The position numbers were made by a program, and so were the translations under genes. Of a stretch of DNA of 64,000 nucleotides, positions 41,656 to 49,442 are shown piece by piece. Under the pieces are notes generated by a model. That model did no database searches. It was given only the letters and a program-made list of their open reading frames with translations, and was not told the DNA's origin. How positions within the stretch are numbered: the first letter of the stretch is position 1; every line of letters starts with the position of its first letter. Source of the stretch: JAXMCI01 sp046349435 (GTDB lineage Bacteria > Pseudomonadota > Alphaproteobacteria > Dongiales > Dongiaceae); the NCBI GenBank assembly GCA_046349435.1, contig JAXMCI010000034.1, positions 1 through 64,000 of the forward strand, in the 5' to 3' direction.

Positions 41656-42456
41656 CTAGGCAGGGCGCCGCCGGGCTGTCAATCGCGCCGCCCCGCCCCG
41701 TCTGGCGGGCAGGCCGGCGGACGCCGCGACCTGCGCCTCGAGCGGCTGCAGGTGCTCGTCGATCGCCCGCTCGATCGTCGAATCCCGGCCCGTGCGCAGC
41801 GCCGCCAGCGTCATGCGGTGCAGCGCCACCACGTCCTCGACCTTCTCGCTGACCTCGAAATAGAGCCGCATCTTGAGGAACAGCTGCTCCAGCAGCTGAT
41901 GCTGGAAGGTGGCGAGCAGCCGCGAGCGGGCGGCGCGGCCGAGCGCGTAGTGGAAGAGGTGGTCGTAGTGGATGCGCGCGAAGCGGTCCTTCTTCACCAC
42001 CCCCGACAGCCGGTCGATCGAGTACTCCATGGTGGCGAAGTCCTCGTCGGTGCCGCGCTCGGCGGCCAGCAGCGCCAGGCGGATCTCGATCGGCCGGCGC
42101 GCCTCGACCAGCTCCTGCAGGGTGGCGTCGCTCCAGCCCGAGGCCAGCCCGGTGACCGCGTCGGGGATCTTGTCGGTCTGCACCACCAGCCCGCCATTGA
42201 CGCCGCGCTGCGCGGTGATCACGCCGGCCTTGCTCAGCACCTTGATCGCCTCGCCGATGGTCGGCTTGCTGACGTTCATGGCGCGGGCGAGGTCGTCGAC
42301 ATAGGGCAGCTTGTCGCCCGGGCTGAAGATGCCGGAGCGGATCGCGAAGGTGATCTGGTCGACCACCTCCTCGTGCGCCCGCGGGCTGGAGATCGAGTGG
42401 AACTCCCAGCCGCCCTCGGCCGGGGACGGCGGGCGCTGGGCCGGCTCACGCGCCAC
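41656..42456 (-). CDS. GntR-family transcriptional regulator (FCD subfamily)
   Basis: 266 residues from GTG 42456, overlapping the ABC ATPase gene by 11 bases. The N-terminal winged helix has 'AHEEVVDQITFAIRSGIFSP', 'DKLPYVDDLARAMNVSKPTI' and 'GEAIKVLSKAGVITAQRGVN'. The FCD all-helical sensor domain follows with 'ELVEARRPIEIRLALLAAER', 'YDHLFHYALGRAARSRLL' and 'HRMTLAALRTGRDSTIERAI' holding the metal/ligand residues. It sits inside the operon it probably controls. It is the only intact regulator near the GATMAAA dyads, so it is a candidate for binding them too, though FCD sites are usually shorter. Confidence 0.9.
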   Translation of the reverse strand: MAREPAQRPPSPAEGGWEFHSISSPRAHEEVVDQITFAIRSGIFSPGDKLPYVDDLARAMNVSKPTIGEAIKVLSKAGVITAQRGVNGGLVVQTDKIPDAVTGLASGWSDATLQELVEARRPIEIRLALLAAERGTDEDFATMEYSIDRLSGVVKKDRFARIHYDHLFHYALGRAARSRLLATFQHQLLEQLFLKMRLYFEVSEKVEDVVALHRMTLAALRTGRDSTIERAIDEHLQPLEAQVAASAGLPARRGGAARLTARRRPA

Positions 42457-43570
42457 GATCGGGCACCTCCAGGCGGCCGCTCGCCGGGTCGAAGACCTGC
42501 ACCGCCTGCGGCGCGGCCGAGAGAATCAGGCGGTCGCCGGGATTGTAGGCCACCGCCGGGTCGGTTTCGATCTGGATCGTATCCTGCTCGAAGAGATGGT
42601 CGGTGCCCTCCGGCGGCAGGCAGATCACGTAGTTGTGCCGCCCGTAATGCTCGGTCAGCCGCACCACCGCCGGCAGGCCCGGCTCGCCAGGCCCCGCCAC
42701 CCTGAGGCGGTGCGGCCGCACCCCGGCGAGCAGCGGCCGGCCGGGCGTCGTGCCGAAGCCGGGCGGCGCCGGCAGGCTGGCGCCCGAGCCGTCGGCCGCC
42801 TGCAGCCGGCCGTCGCGCAGCACCACGCGGAACAGGTTCATCGACGGGCTGCCGATGAAGCGCGCGACGAAGACGTTGGCCGGCTCGGCGTAGACGAGAT
42901 CGGGGCGGCCGACCTGCTGCAGCTCGCCGCCGCGCATCACCGCCAGCGAGGTCGACAGGGTCATCGCCTCGGTCTGGTCGTGGGTGACGTAGACGACGGT
43001 GACGCCGAGCGCCTGGTGCAGCCGTCCCAGCTCGATGCGCATCGCCTCGCGCAGCTTGAGGTCGAGGCTGGAGAGCGGCTCGTCCATCAGGAAGACGCGC
43101 GGCTGGCGGATGATGGCGCGGCCGAGCGCCACGCGCTGCCGCTCGCCGCCGGAGAGCTGCGCCGGCTTCTTGCGCAGCAGCGGCTCGATGCCGAGGATGC
43201 GCGCCGTCTCCTTCAGCCGCGGCGCGATCTCCGACGCCGGGACCCGCCGGTTGCGCAGGTTGAAGGTGATGTTCTGCTCCACCGTCATGTGCGGGTAGAG
43301 CGCGAAATCCTGGAACACCATGGCGATGTCGCGGTCGCGCGGCGACAGGCCGGTGACGTCGCGCTCGCCGATGAAGACGCGGCCGGCGCCGGGATGCTCG
43401 AAGCCGGCGATGATGCGCAGCAGCGTGGTCTTGCCGCAGCCGCTCGGCCCGAGGATCGAGAAGAAGCTGCCCGGCTCGATGGCGAGGTCGACGGCGGAGA
43501 GCGCCTGGCGCTCGGCGCCGTGATAGCGCTTGGCGATGCCCTCGAGGCGGACGCCGGCGGTGCCCGCCAT
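42446..43570 (-). CDS. CUT1-type ABC importer ATPase (MalK/UgpC-like)
   Basis: 374 residues from ATG 43570. ABC motifs: Walker A 'LGPSGCGKTTLLRIIAGFEH', Q-loop 'MVFQDFALYPHMTVEQNI', signature 'LSGGERQRVALGRAIIRQPR' and Walker B 'VFLMDEPLSSLDLKLR'. H-loop in 'VTHDQTEAMTLS'. A C-terminal OB/TOBE region (about 240-370) with 'LAGVRPHRLRVAG' and 'LTEHYGRHNYVICLPP' is as in MalK-like proteins and can bind regulatory partners. Its gene ends within the GntR gene and begins two bases after the second permease gene. Confidence 0.93.
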   Translation of the reverse strand: MAGTAGVRLEGIAKRYHGAERQALSAVDLAIEPGSFFSILGPSGCGKTTLLRIIAGFEHPGAGRVFIGERDVTGLSPRDRDIAMVFQDFALYPHMTVEQNITFNLRNRRVPASEIAPRLKETARILGIEPLLRKKPAQLSGGERQRVALGRAIIRQPRVFLMDEPLSSLDLKLREAMRIELGRLHQALGVTVVYVTHDQTEAMTLSTSLAVMRGGELQQVGRPDLVYAEPANVFVARFIGSPSMNLFRVVLRDGRLQAADGSGASLPAPPGFGTTPGRPLLAGVRPHRLRVAGPGEPGLPAVVRLTEHYGRHNYVICLPPEGTDHLFEQDTIQIETDPAVAYNPGDRLILSAAPQAVQVFDPASGRLEVPDRGA

Positions 43571-43572
43571 GG

Positions 43573-44436
43573 TCAGCGCACCGCGCCCAGGCTGACGCCG
43601 CGCACCATCTCGCGCTGCAGCAGGAAGACCACGACGAGCAGCGGCGCGAAGGAGACGATGGCGCCGGCGGTGAGGAAGCCCCAGTCGGTCTGGAACGGCG
43701 TGATGGTGCTGCCCAGCCGCACCGGCAGGGTGACCCAGGCCTCCTTGGTCAGCAGGAAGGCGAAGAGAAACTCGTTCCAGGCGAAGACGAAGGTGAAGAT
43801 GGTGGTGACGGCGATGCCGCCCTTGGAGAGCGGCAGGATGAAGGAGACCAGGATGCGCCAGGGCCGCGCCCCGTCGGCGGCGGCGGCCTCGTCGATCGAG
43901 CGCGGCACCTCGGCGAAGAAGCCCTGCAGCATCCAGATGGCGAAGGGCAGCGAGAAGGAGAGGTAGACGAGCACCAGCCCGACATAGGTGTCGAGCAGGT
44001 GGGAGCGGCTGAGGATGAGATAGAAGGGCACCACGGTCGAGATCGGCGGCAGCATGCGCAGCGACAGGATCCACATGCCGACCTGCTGTCGCCCGGGCAG
44101 CTCGGTGCGCGACAGGGTATAGGCGGCAAGCGAGGCCAGCACCAGCGCCAGCAGCGTGGCGCCGCCCGCCACCCACAGGCTGTTCAGCAGGAACGTCCCG
44201 TACTGCTTCTCGCCGAACAGCGCGGCGTAGTTGTCGAGCGTCGGCACGAACACGAAGGTCGGCGCCAGCCCGGTGAGGCCGCCCTTGGGCTTCAGCGAAG
44301 TCAGCAGCGTCCAGGCGATCGGGAAGATCCAGACGGCGACGATCAGCAGCATCGGCACCAGCCAGAGCCGGCTCGGCCGCGCGCCCCAGCCGGTCGCCGC
44401 CCGGCTGCTCACGGCCTGGCTCGCGGCCTGGGTCAC
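43573..44436 (-). CDS. CUT1-type ABC importer permease (MalG/UgpE-like)
   Basis: 287 residues from GTG 44436, overlapping the other permease (GTGA). Six membrane segments, starting 'LWLVPMLLIVAVWIFPIAWT'. The EAA loop is clear: 'VPRSIDEAAAADGARPWRIL' followed by 'SFILPLSKGGIAVTTIFTFV'. 'FAWNEFLFAFLL' is the usual MalG segment after it. It builds the channel with the MalF-like protein encoded just upstream and receives energy from the ATPase gene downstream. Confidence 0.93.
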   Translation of the reverse strand: MTQAASQAVSSRAATGWGARPSRLWLVPMLLIVAVWIFPIAWTLLTSLKPKGGLTGLAPTFVFVPTLDNYAALFGEKQYGTFLLNSLWVAGGATLLALVLASLAAYTLSRTELPGRQQVGMWILSLRMLPPISTVVPFYLILSRSHLLDTYVGLVLVYLSFSLPFAIWMLQGFFAEVPRSIDEAAAADGARPWRILVSFILPLSKGGIAVTTIFTFVFAWNEFLFAFLLTKEAWVTLPVRLGSTITPFQTDWGFLTAGAIVSFAPLLVVVFLLQREMVRGVSLGAVR

Positions 44437-45425
44437 GGCCCGGTCCGCCCGACCACGCCGCTGCGCGAGATGGCGCGCACCAGCAGGGTGATGAGGATCG
44501 AGACGATGACCAGCAGCACGATCGAGGCGGCCGCCGCGTCGCCCAGCTGGAAGTTGACGAAGGCGGTCTCCCAGATCAGCACCGGCAGGGTGTAGGAGGC
44601 GTCGCCCGGGCCGCCCTGGGTGGTGGCGACGATCACCTCGAAGGCGCGCAGCAGGTCGATCAGCCGCAGCAGCAGCACGATCACCAGCACCCGCTTGAGC
44701 AGCGGGATGGTGATGAAGACGACCTGCCGCAGCAGGCTGGTGGCGTCGAGCTCGGCCGCCTCGTAGAGCTGGCGCGGCAAGGCGTGCATGCCGGCCAGCA
44801 CGACGAGGAAGACGAAGGGCGTCCACTGCCAGACGTCGATCGCGGCGATCGAGAAGATGGCGAGCGACGGGTCGGAGAGCCAGCCCGGCCGCGGCAGGCC
44901 GAGCTGCCCCAGCAGGTAGTTGATGACGCCGAAATCCGGCTGGTACATGAAGCGCCACATCACCGCGGCGACGATCGGCGCCACCAGGATCGGCGAGGTC
45001 AGCACGGTGCGCACGACCGCCATGCCCGGCAGGTCGCGCAGCCGGAAGACCAGCGCCGCCAGCAGGAACCCCAGGCCGAACTCGGCGCCGAGCGCCACCA
45101 GCGTGAACACCGCCATCTGCCAGAGCGCGGTCTGGAACTTGGTCGAGATCAGCAGGTACCAGAAATTGTCGAGCCCGACATAGCGCGGCGGCGTCACCTG
45201 GAAGAGGTTCTGCCGGTGCAGCGCGGTCTCGACCAGGAAGATCAGCGGCCCGATCACCAGGGCCAGCAGGATCAGCACCGCCGGCGCCAGCATCAGCAGC
45301 GGCACCAGCCGCTCGCCGCGATAGACCCCGCCCCTCGCCCGCGCCGGCGGGAGAGGCCTGCCCGCCAGGGCGGGAGGATGAGGGTCGCGCCGCGGCACGA
45401 CCCTCACCCGGACCCTCTCCCGCAA
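44433..45425 (-). CDS. CUT1-type ABC importer permease (MalF/UgpA-like) with repeat-derived 5' end
   Basis: About 290-330 residues. The permease core begins 'VYRGERLVPLLMLAPAVLIL' and has six membrane segments, 'LYEAAELDATSLLRQVVFIT' as EAA loop, and 'FEVIVATTQGGPGDASYTLP'. No ATG exists near the core start. The frame is open back to TTG 45425, and those 30 upstream codons (RERVRVRVVPRRDPHPPALA and on) lie inside the dispersed repeat at 45331-45437. GTG codons within the repeat, or GTG 45305 in 'RLVPLLM', are alternatives. It seems the repeat landed at the 5' end and now supplies the start. Partner of the MalG-like permease. Confidence 0.85.
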   Translation of the reverse strand: MRERVRVRVVPRRDPHPPALAGRPLPPARARGGVYRGERLVPLLMLAPAVLILLALVIGPLIFLVETALHRQNLFQVTPPRYVGLDNFWYLLISTKFQTALWQMAVFTLVALGAEFGLGFLLAALVFRLRDLPGMAVVRTVLTSPILVAPIVAAVMWRFMYQPDFGVINYLLGQLGLPRPGWLSDPSLAIFSIAAIDVWQWTPFVFLVVLAGMHALPRQLYEAAELDATSLLRQVVFITIPLLKRVLVIVLLLRLIDLLRAFEVIVATTQGGPGDASYTLPVLIWETAFVNFQLGDAAAASIVLLVIVSILITLLVRAISRSGVVGRTGP

Positions 45426-45437
45426 CGCGGGAGAGGG
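45331..45437. repeat. Dispersed palindromic repeat, family 1 copy B
   Basis: Same arrangement as copy A at 3474-3589: a CTCGCCCGC/GGCGGGAG stem, an inverted GATGAGGGTCG/CGACCCTCACC pair at about 45377-45409, and a CCCTCTCCCGC/GCGGGAGAGGG stem at the right end. It overlaps the 5' end of the MalF-like permease frame and separates it from the binding-protein gene. Confidence 0.75.
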
Positions 45438-45498
45438 AGCGAAGCGACGCCGCCGGCGCCTGGGAGGATGCGCAGGCGGCGCCGCCGCAACATGGATC

Positions 45499-46878
45499 TC
45501 AGAGGTAGCCCGACCGCTTGAACAGCGTCTCGACGTCGGACTTCATGCCGGCGCAGGCCTGCTCGGGCTCGGCCTTCCCGGTCACCACGTCGCCGATATG
45601 CTGGGTGATGATCTGGAAGAACTCCGGCCCCTCGGCGAACTGCGCGAGATGGTGGCCGTGGTCGATGCCCTTGGCGATCGAGGTGAAGACCTGGTACTGC
45701 GGCTGCTTGCCCCACTCGTTGAGCAGGGTGGCGTTGGAGGGCTGGCCGCCGCCTTCGATGAAGGTCTGGGCGTTCTCCTTGCTGGTGACGAACTTGGCGA
45801 AGTCGAAGATCGCGTCGACGTTCTTCGAGGCCTTGGGAATGGCCAGCCCGAAGCCGCCCTTCATGCCGGTCTTCGCCGTATCGGTGTTCTTGCCGCCGAT
45901 CGGGAAGTCGCGCGACACCAGCTGGTTGTAGAACTTCGGGTTCTCCTTCGGGTTCTGCAGGAACATCAGCCCCGACCACATCACCTGCTGGTGCGAGATG
46001 CCGTTCTTGAAGGCCTCGACGTTCTCGAACTCCTGGGCGTTGAGCGAGGCGCCGTTCCACTGCTTGGAGAGGTCGCGCAGCATGGTCGTGGCGGCGACGT
46101 TCTCCGGCGAATCGAACAGGATCTTGCCCGAGCCGGCCTTGGGATCGATCCGGCCGAACCGGTCCGGCGTGTCGTTCTCGTACCAGCGCCCGCCGAAGCC
46201 GTGCATCATCCCGGTATAGGTCATGCCGAGGAACCAGGCGTTGCGCGCCGCGCAGGTCATGAAGCCGGAATCGGCCTGGTCCTTGTTGAGCTTCGCGGTG
46301 TTCGCCAGGACGGTCTCGAAGGTGGCGGGCTCGGCCAGGCCGAGCTTGTCGAAGACGTCCTTGCGCCACCAGGTCATCATGCAGTTGGCGTCATGCACCA
46401 CGGCATAGGGGACCTTCTCCCAGTCCCAGCTGCCGCGGTAGTAGTAGGGCACGCCGTTGGTGTAGTAGTCGCGCCACTCCGGGTCCTTGTCGAACAGCTC
46501 GTTGAGCGGCTGCAGCTTCGGGTAGGACTGGCCGATCAGCACGGGATCGAAGAGGTGCGCGTCGAAGGCGCTGGAATCCTCGATCAGGCTGGTGCCGATG
46601 CGCTGGTAGTGCTCGGCATAGGGCGACACCAGGATCTCGATCTCGATCTCCGGGTGCTTGGCTTGGTAGGCCTTGGCGCTGGCGCGCAGCGCGCCTTCCC
46701 AGCGCGGGCCCGGCATGGTGGTGACCACCAGCTTGCGGGTGGCGGCCATCGCGCCGCGCCAGAACAGCCCGCTCGCCGCGATGCCGGCCGCCGCCGCGGC
46801 CGAGAGCTCGAGGAAGCGGCGCCGGGACGTCCCGGCCCGGCGATGCGGTGCTGCGCTCTTCGTCTGGTCCCTGTTCAT
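45499..46878 (-). CDS. Tat-exported ABC importer substrate-binding protein (SBP family 1)
   Basis: 459 residues; ATG 46878 chosen because AAGGAG lies six bases upstream and the protein then starts with a twin-arginine signal (SRRRFLELSAAAAAGIAASG, arginines at 19-21). The mature chain is family 1, with 'RKLVVTTMPGPRWEGALRAS', 'AFDAHLFDPVLIGQSYPKLQ', 'HDANCMMTWWRKDVFDKLG' and 'GFGLAIPKASKNVDAIFDFA'. It is the periplasmic receptor for the CUT1 permeases encoded downstream. Aromatic-rich regions are consistent with a sugar-like or amino-sugar-like ligand. It follows the aminotransferase gene after about 60 bp. Confidence 0.93.
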   Translation of the reverse strand: MNRDQTKSAAPHRRAGTSRRRFLELSAAAAAGIAASGLFWRGAMAATRKLVVTTMPGPRWEGALRASAKAYQAKHPEIEIEILVSPYAEHYQRIGTSLIEDSSAFDAHLFDPVLIGQSYPKLQPLNELFDKDPEWRDYYTNGVPYYYRGSWDWEKVPYAVVHDANCMMTWWRKDVFDKLGLAEPATFETVLANTAKLNKDQADSGFMTCAARNAWFLGMTYTGMMHGFGGRWYENDTPDRFGRIDPKAGSGKILFDSPENVAATTMLRDLSKQWNGASLNAQEFENVEAFKNGISHQQVMWSGLMFLQNPKENPKFYNQLVSRDFPIGGKNTDTAKTGMKGGFGLAIPKASKNVDAIFDFAKFVTSKENAQTFIEGGGQPSNATLLNEWGKQPQYQVFTSIAKGIDHGHHLAQFAEGPEFFQIITQHIGDVVTGKAEPEQACAGMKSDVETLFKRSGYL

Positions 46879-46937
46879 GTCGGTCTCCTTGTCGGGCGTT
46901 CCTGACGCCGTTGCGGATTGCTTCCGATCGATGGTAC

Positions 46938-48305
46938 TCAGCCGCTGGCGAAGGCCGCGCGGAAGGCGCGCTCGAGCGAGCGCACCCCGTTGACGATGTC
47001 GTCCTCGGTGACCAGCAGCGGCGGGTAGAAGAAGGCGGAGACCCGCTGGCCGTCGGGATTGACGCGGACCAGCAGGTTCTCCTCGTAGCAGAGATGGCGG
47101 ACCTTGCGCACGAAGCGCGGCATGTCCGGCACGCCGGCGGCGTCGACCTCGGTGCTGCTCATCAGCCCGAGCACCGAGACCTTGACGATCTGCGGCACCG
47201 ACTGGGTGATGCGCTCCAGCTCGCGGCGCAGCACCGGCTCCATCGCGGCGGCGTTCTCGACCAGCCGCTCGCGCTCCAGGATGTCGAGATTGGCCTCGGC
47301 CGCGGCGCAGGCGACGGGGTGGCCGGCCCAGGTGTTGAGGTGCAGCAGCGGCCGGTCGCGGAACACCTCGTTGACGGCGCCGCTGACCGCCACGGCGCCC
47401 ATCGGCACGTAGCCCGAGGTGATGCCCTTGGCCATCACCATGACGTCCGGCACCACGCCCCAGTGCTGCGAGCCGAACAGCCGGCCGAGCCGGCCGAAGC
47501 CGGTGACCACCTCGTCGTGGATCAGCAGCGCGCCGATCTCGTCGGCGAGCGCGCGCATGCCGCGCCAGTACTCGGGATGCGGCACCTTCAGCGCCTGGGT
47601 GATGGCGACCGGCTCGCCGATGATGGCGGCGATGGTGTCGGGCCCCTCCGCCTCGACGATCCGGCGGGTCTCGGCGACGCAGGCCAGCGTGCAGCCGGTG
47701 GCGGCGTTGCAGAACGGGCAGCGCTCGGGCGAGGGCTGCGGCACCTGGACGAAGCTGGTCGGCAGCGGCCCGAACCCGTCGCCGAACGCCTTGATGCCGG
47801 TGGCCGCCATGGCGGCGTAGCTGGAGCCGTGATAGGAGCCGACCCGCGACAGGATCTTGGTGCGCTGCGGCTGGCCGCGATGGCTGTGATAGGCCCGCGC
47901 GATCTTGATCGCCAGCTCGTTGGCCTCGCTGCCCGAGTTGGTGAAGGACAGGCACGCATCGGCGATCGGCAGCATGTCGGCCAGCCGCTCGGCCAGCCGG
48001 ATGGCGCCGATGTGCGAGTTGCCGGAATCGAGCGCGCTGAACTCCAGCGTCGCCACCTGGGCCGCCATGCGCTCGGCCATCTCGCGCCGGCCATGGCCGA
48101 TCTGGCAGGAGCCGAGATGGGTCCCGGCGTCGAGCAGGCGGCGGCCGGCATCGTCGTAGAGATAGGCGCCCTCGCCCCGCACCATGATGTGCGGGTAGCT
48201 CGCCGGGTATTCCTCCTCCAGCCTGGCGAAATCCGCCAGGAAGTGCCGGAGATGGGACCGTGCGCCGCGGCGCAACCCCCGGGAATCGCTCAGTTCTGAC
48301 TGCAT
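46938..48305 (-). CDS. Class III PLP-dependent aminotransferase
   Basis: 455 residues from ATG 48305. PLP-binding motifs are 'LSFTNSGSEANELAIKIARA', 'VGSYHGSSYAAMAATG', 'LLIHDEVVTGFGRLGRLFGS' with the PLP-pyridine Asp, and the Schiff-base Lys K293 in 'VMVMAKGITSGYVPMGAVAV'. The family moves amino groups of omega-amino acids, diamines, 2,2-dialkylglycines or glutamate semialdehyde. A four-Cys cluster 'CPFCNAATGCTLACVAE' is inserted, an uncommon feature that could bind a metal. First gene after the 48359 dyad, so it probably leads the aminotransferase-ABC-GntR-pxp operon. Substrate unknown. Confidence 0.9.
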   Translation of the reverse strand: MQSELSDSRGLRRGARSHLRHFLADFARLEEEYPASYPHIMVRGEGAYLYDDAGRRLLDAGTHLGSCQIGHGRREMAERMAAQVATLEFSALDSGNSHIGAIRLAERLADMLPIADACLSFTNSGSEANELAIKIARAYHSHRGQPQRTKILSRVGSYHGSSYAAMAATGIKAFGDGFGPLPTSFVQVPQPSPERCPFCNAATGCTLACVAETRRIVEAEGPDTIAAIIGEPVAITQALKVPHPEYWRGMRALADEIGALLIHDEVVTGFGRLGRLFGSQHWGVVPDVMVMAKGITSGYVPMGAVAVSGAVNEVFRDRPLLHLNTWAGHPVACAAAEANLDILERERLVENAAAMEPVLRRELERITQSVPQIVKVSVLGLMSSTEVDAAGVPDMPRFVRKVRHLCYEENLLVRVNPDGQRVSAFFYPPLLVTEDDIVNGVRSLERAFRAAFASG

Positions 48306-48358
48306 GTCGCGCCGGCCCTTCGGAGGCGGGCCGCGCCACGGCCCGCGGGAGTTCTGCA

Positions 48359-48382
48359 GATAAAAGGCCAGGACATTTTATC
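48359..48382. promoter_or_regulatory. Candidate operator (24-bp dyad) upstream of the aminotransferase operon
   Basis: A perfect inverted repeat GATAAAA-N10-TTTTATC, 54 bp before the aminotransferase start. It shares the 7-10-7 geometry and a central CAGG with the site at 54350-54373 (16 of 24 bases equal). It could repress or activate the operon running to pxpB. Confidence 0.65.
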
Positions 48383-48416
48383 TTTGTCGCCGGCCGGGCA
48401 CAATGCCGTCCCCGCC

Positions 48417-49442
48417 TCAGACCTCGCCCTTGAGCTCGCCGCGGCGCCAGGCCTTGAGATAGAGCCGGCAATGCTCGTCGCGGCCCTGCAGCACGTCCTC
48501 GGCCATGCGCCAGCCCCTGGCGCTCCGGTCCATGCCGAGCACCGCCTCGATCCGCGAGGTGACGGGGTCGACGATGCCGCTGTCGGCGCCGGCCTCGATC
48601 GCCAGCACCAGGAAGACGTCGTTGATCAGCTTGCGGCCGGGAATGCCGAAGGAGACGTTGCTCATGCCGCCGGTGATGTGGAGATCCGGCCCGCCCGCGG
48701 CGCGCAGCCGGGCGATGGCGTCGAGCGCGTGGCGGCCGTAGTCCTTGTCGACGGCGATCGGGAAGATCAGCGGGTCGACATAGAGGTCGGCCGGCGCGAA
48801 GCCCCTGGCAGTCGCCGCCTCGATCATCCGCGAGGCGTTGACGACGCGCTGCTCGGCGTCGGCCGGCATGCCGCGCTCGCCGGCCGCGGTCACCACCAGG
48901 GCGGCGCGGTGCGCGCGGGCGAGGTCGAGCGCCTCCAGCCGCTCCAGCGAGGCGGAGTTGAGCATCGGCGGCGGGCCGGCCGGGTCGACCGCCTCGAGTC
49001 CCGCCTGGATCACCTCGACGTTCGAGGAGTCGATCGCCAGGGGCAGCCGGCTGATGCCGCCGATGGTGCGCGCCAGCCAGGCGATCGCCGCCTTCTGCTC
49101 GGCCAGCTTGACCGAGATCTCGTCGACATTGAGGTCGAGGAAGGAGGCCCCGGCCTCCTCCTGGCGGTGCGTCAGGTAGCGCAGATAGGCGAGCCCCTCC
49201 TCGGCCAGCGGGCCGCCGCCCATCGCCGCCTGGACGGCGAGCTTGACGTGCTTGATGCGGCCCTCGCGATAGTCCTGCCCGGCCATGATGGCGTCGCTCA
49301 CCGGCAGCCGCCGCTCCTCGCCGGAGGCCCCCTGGTAGAGGATCGCCGGCCGGCCGTCCTCGCCGGCCGCGATGCGGCGGCTCTTGGCCGGGATGATCCG
49401 GGTGCAGTGGATGTTCTCGCCGATGATGATGAACTTGGTCAT
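48417..49442 (-). CDS. Pterin-binding methyltransferase (methylcorrinoid:tetrahydrofolate methyltransferase, MT II)
   Basis: 341 residues from ATG 49442, overlapping the activator gene (ATGA). It begins 'KFIIIGENIHCTRIIPAKSR', the start typical of the DHPS-like methyltransferases of corrinoid systems. The pterin barrel shows 'EAGASFLDLNVDEISVKLAE', 'RLPLAIDSSNVEVIQAGLEA', 'PPPMLNSASLERLEALDLAR' and 'ITGGMSNVSFGIPGRKLIND'. By family it moves the methyl group from the corrinoid protein to tetrahydrofolate. It is the last gene of the corrinoid operon. Length fits MtgA/MtvA-like proteins. Confidence 0.88.
   Translation of the reverse strand: MTKFIIIGENIHCTRIIPAKSRRIAAGEDGRPAILYQGASGEERRLPVSDAIMAGQDYREGRIKHVKLAVQAAMGGGPLAEEGLAYLRYLTHRQEEAGASFLDLNVDEISVKLAEQKAAIAWLARTIGGISRLPLAIDSSNVEVIQAGLEAVDPAGPPPMLNSASLERLEALDLARAHRAALVVTAAGERGMPADAEQRVVNASRMIEAATARGFAPADLYVDPLIFPIAVDKDYGRHALDAIARLRAAGGPDLHITGGMSNVSFGIPGRKLINDVFLVLAIEAGADSGIVDPVTSRIEAVLGMDRSARGWRMAEDVLQGRDEHCRLYLKAWRRGELKGEV

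Noticed and set aside
46879..48471. N-terminal extension of the Tat-exported binding protein frame
   Set aside because: It overlaps the aminotransferase gene in another frame, and the Tat signal and Shine-Dalgarno fix the start at 46878.
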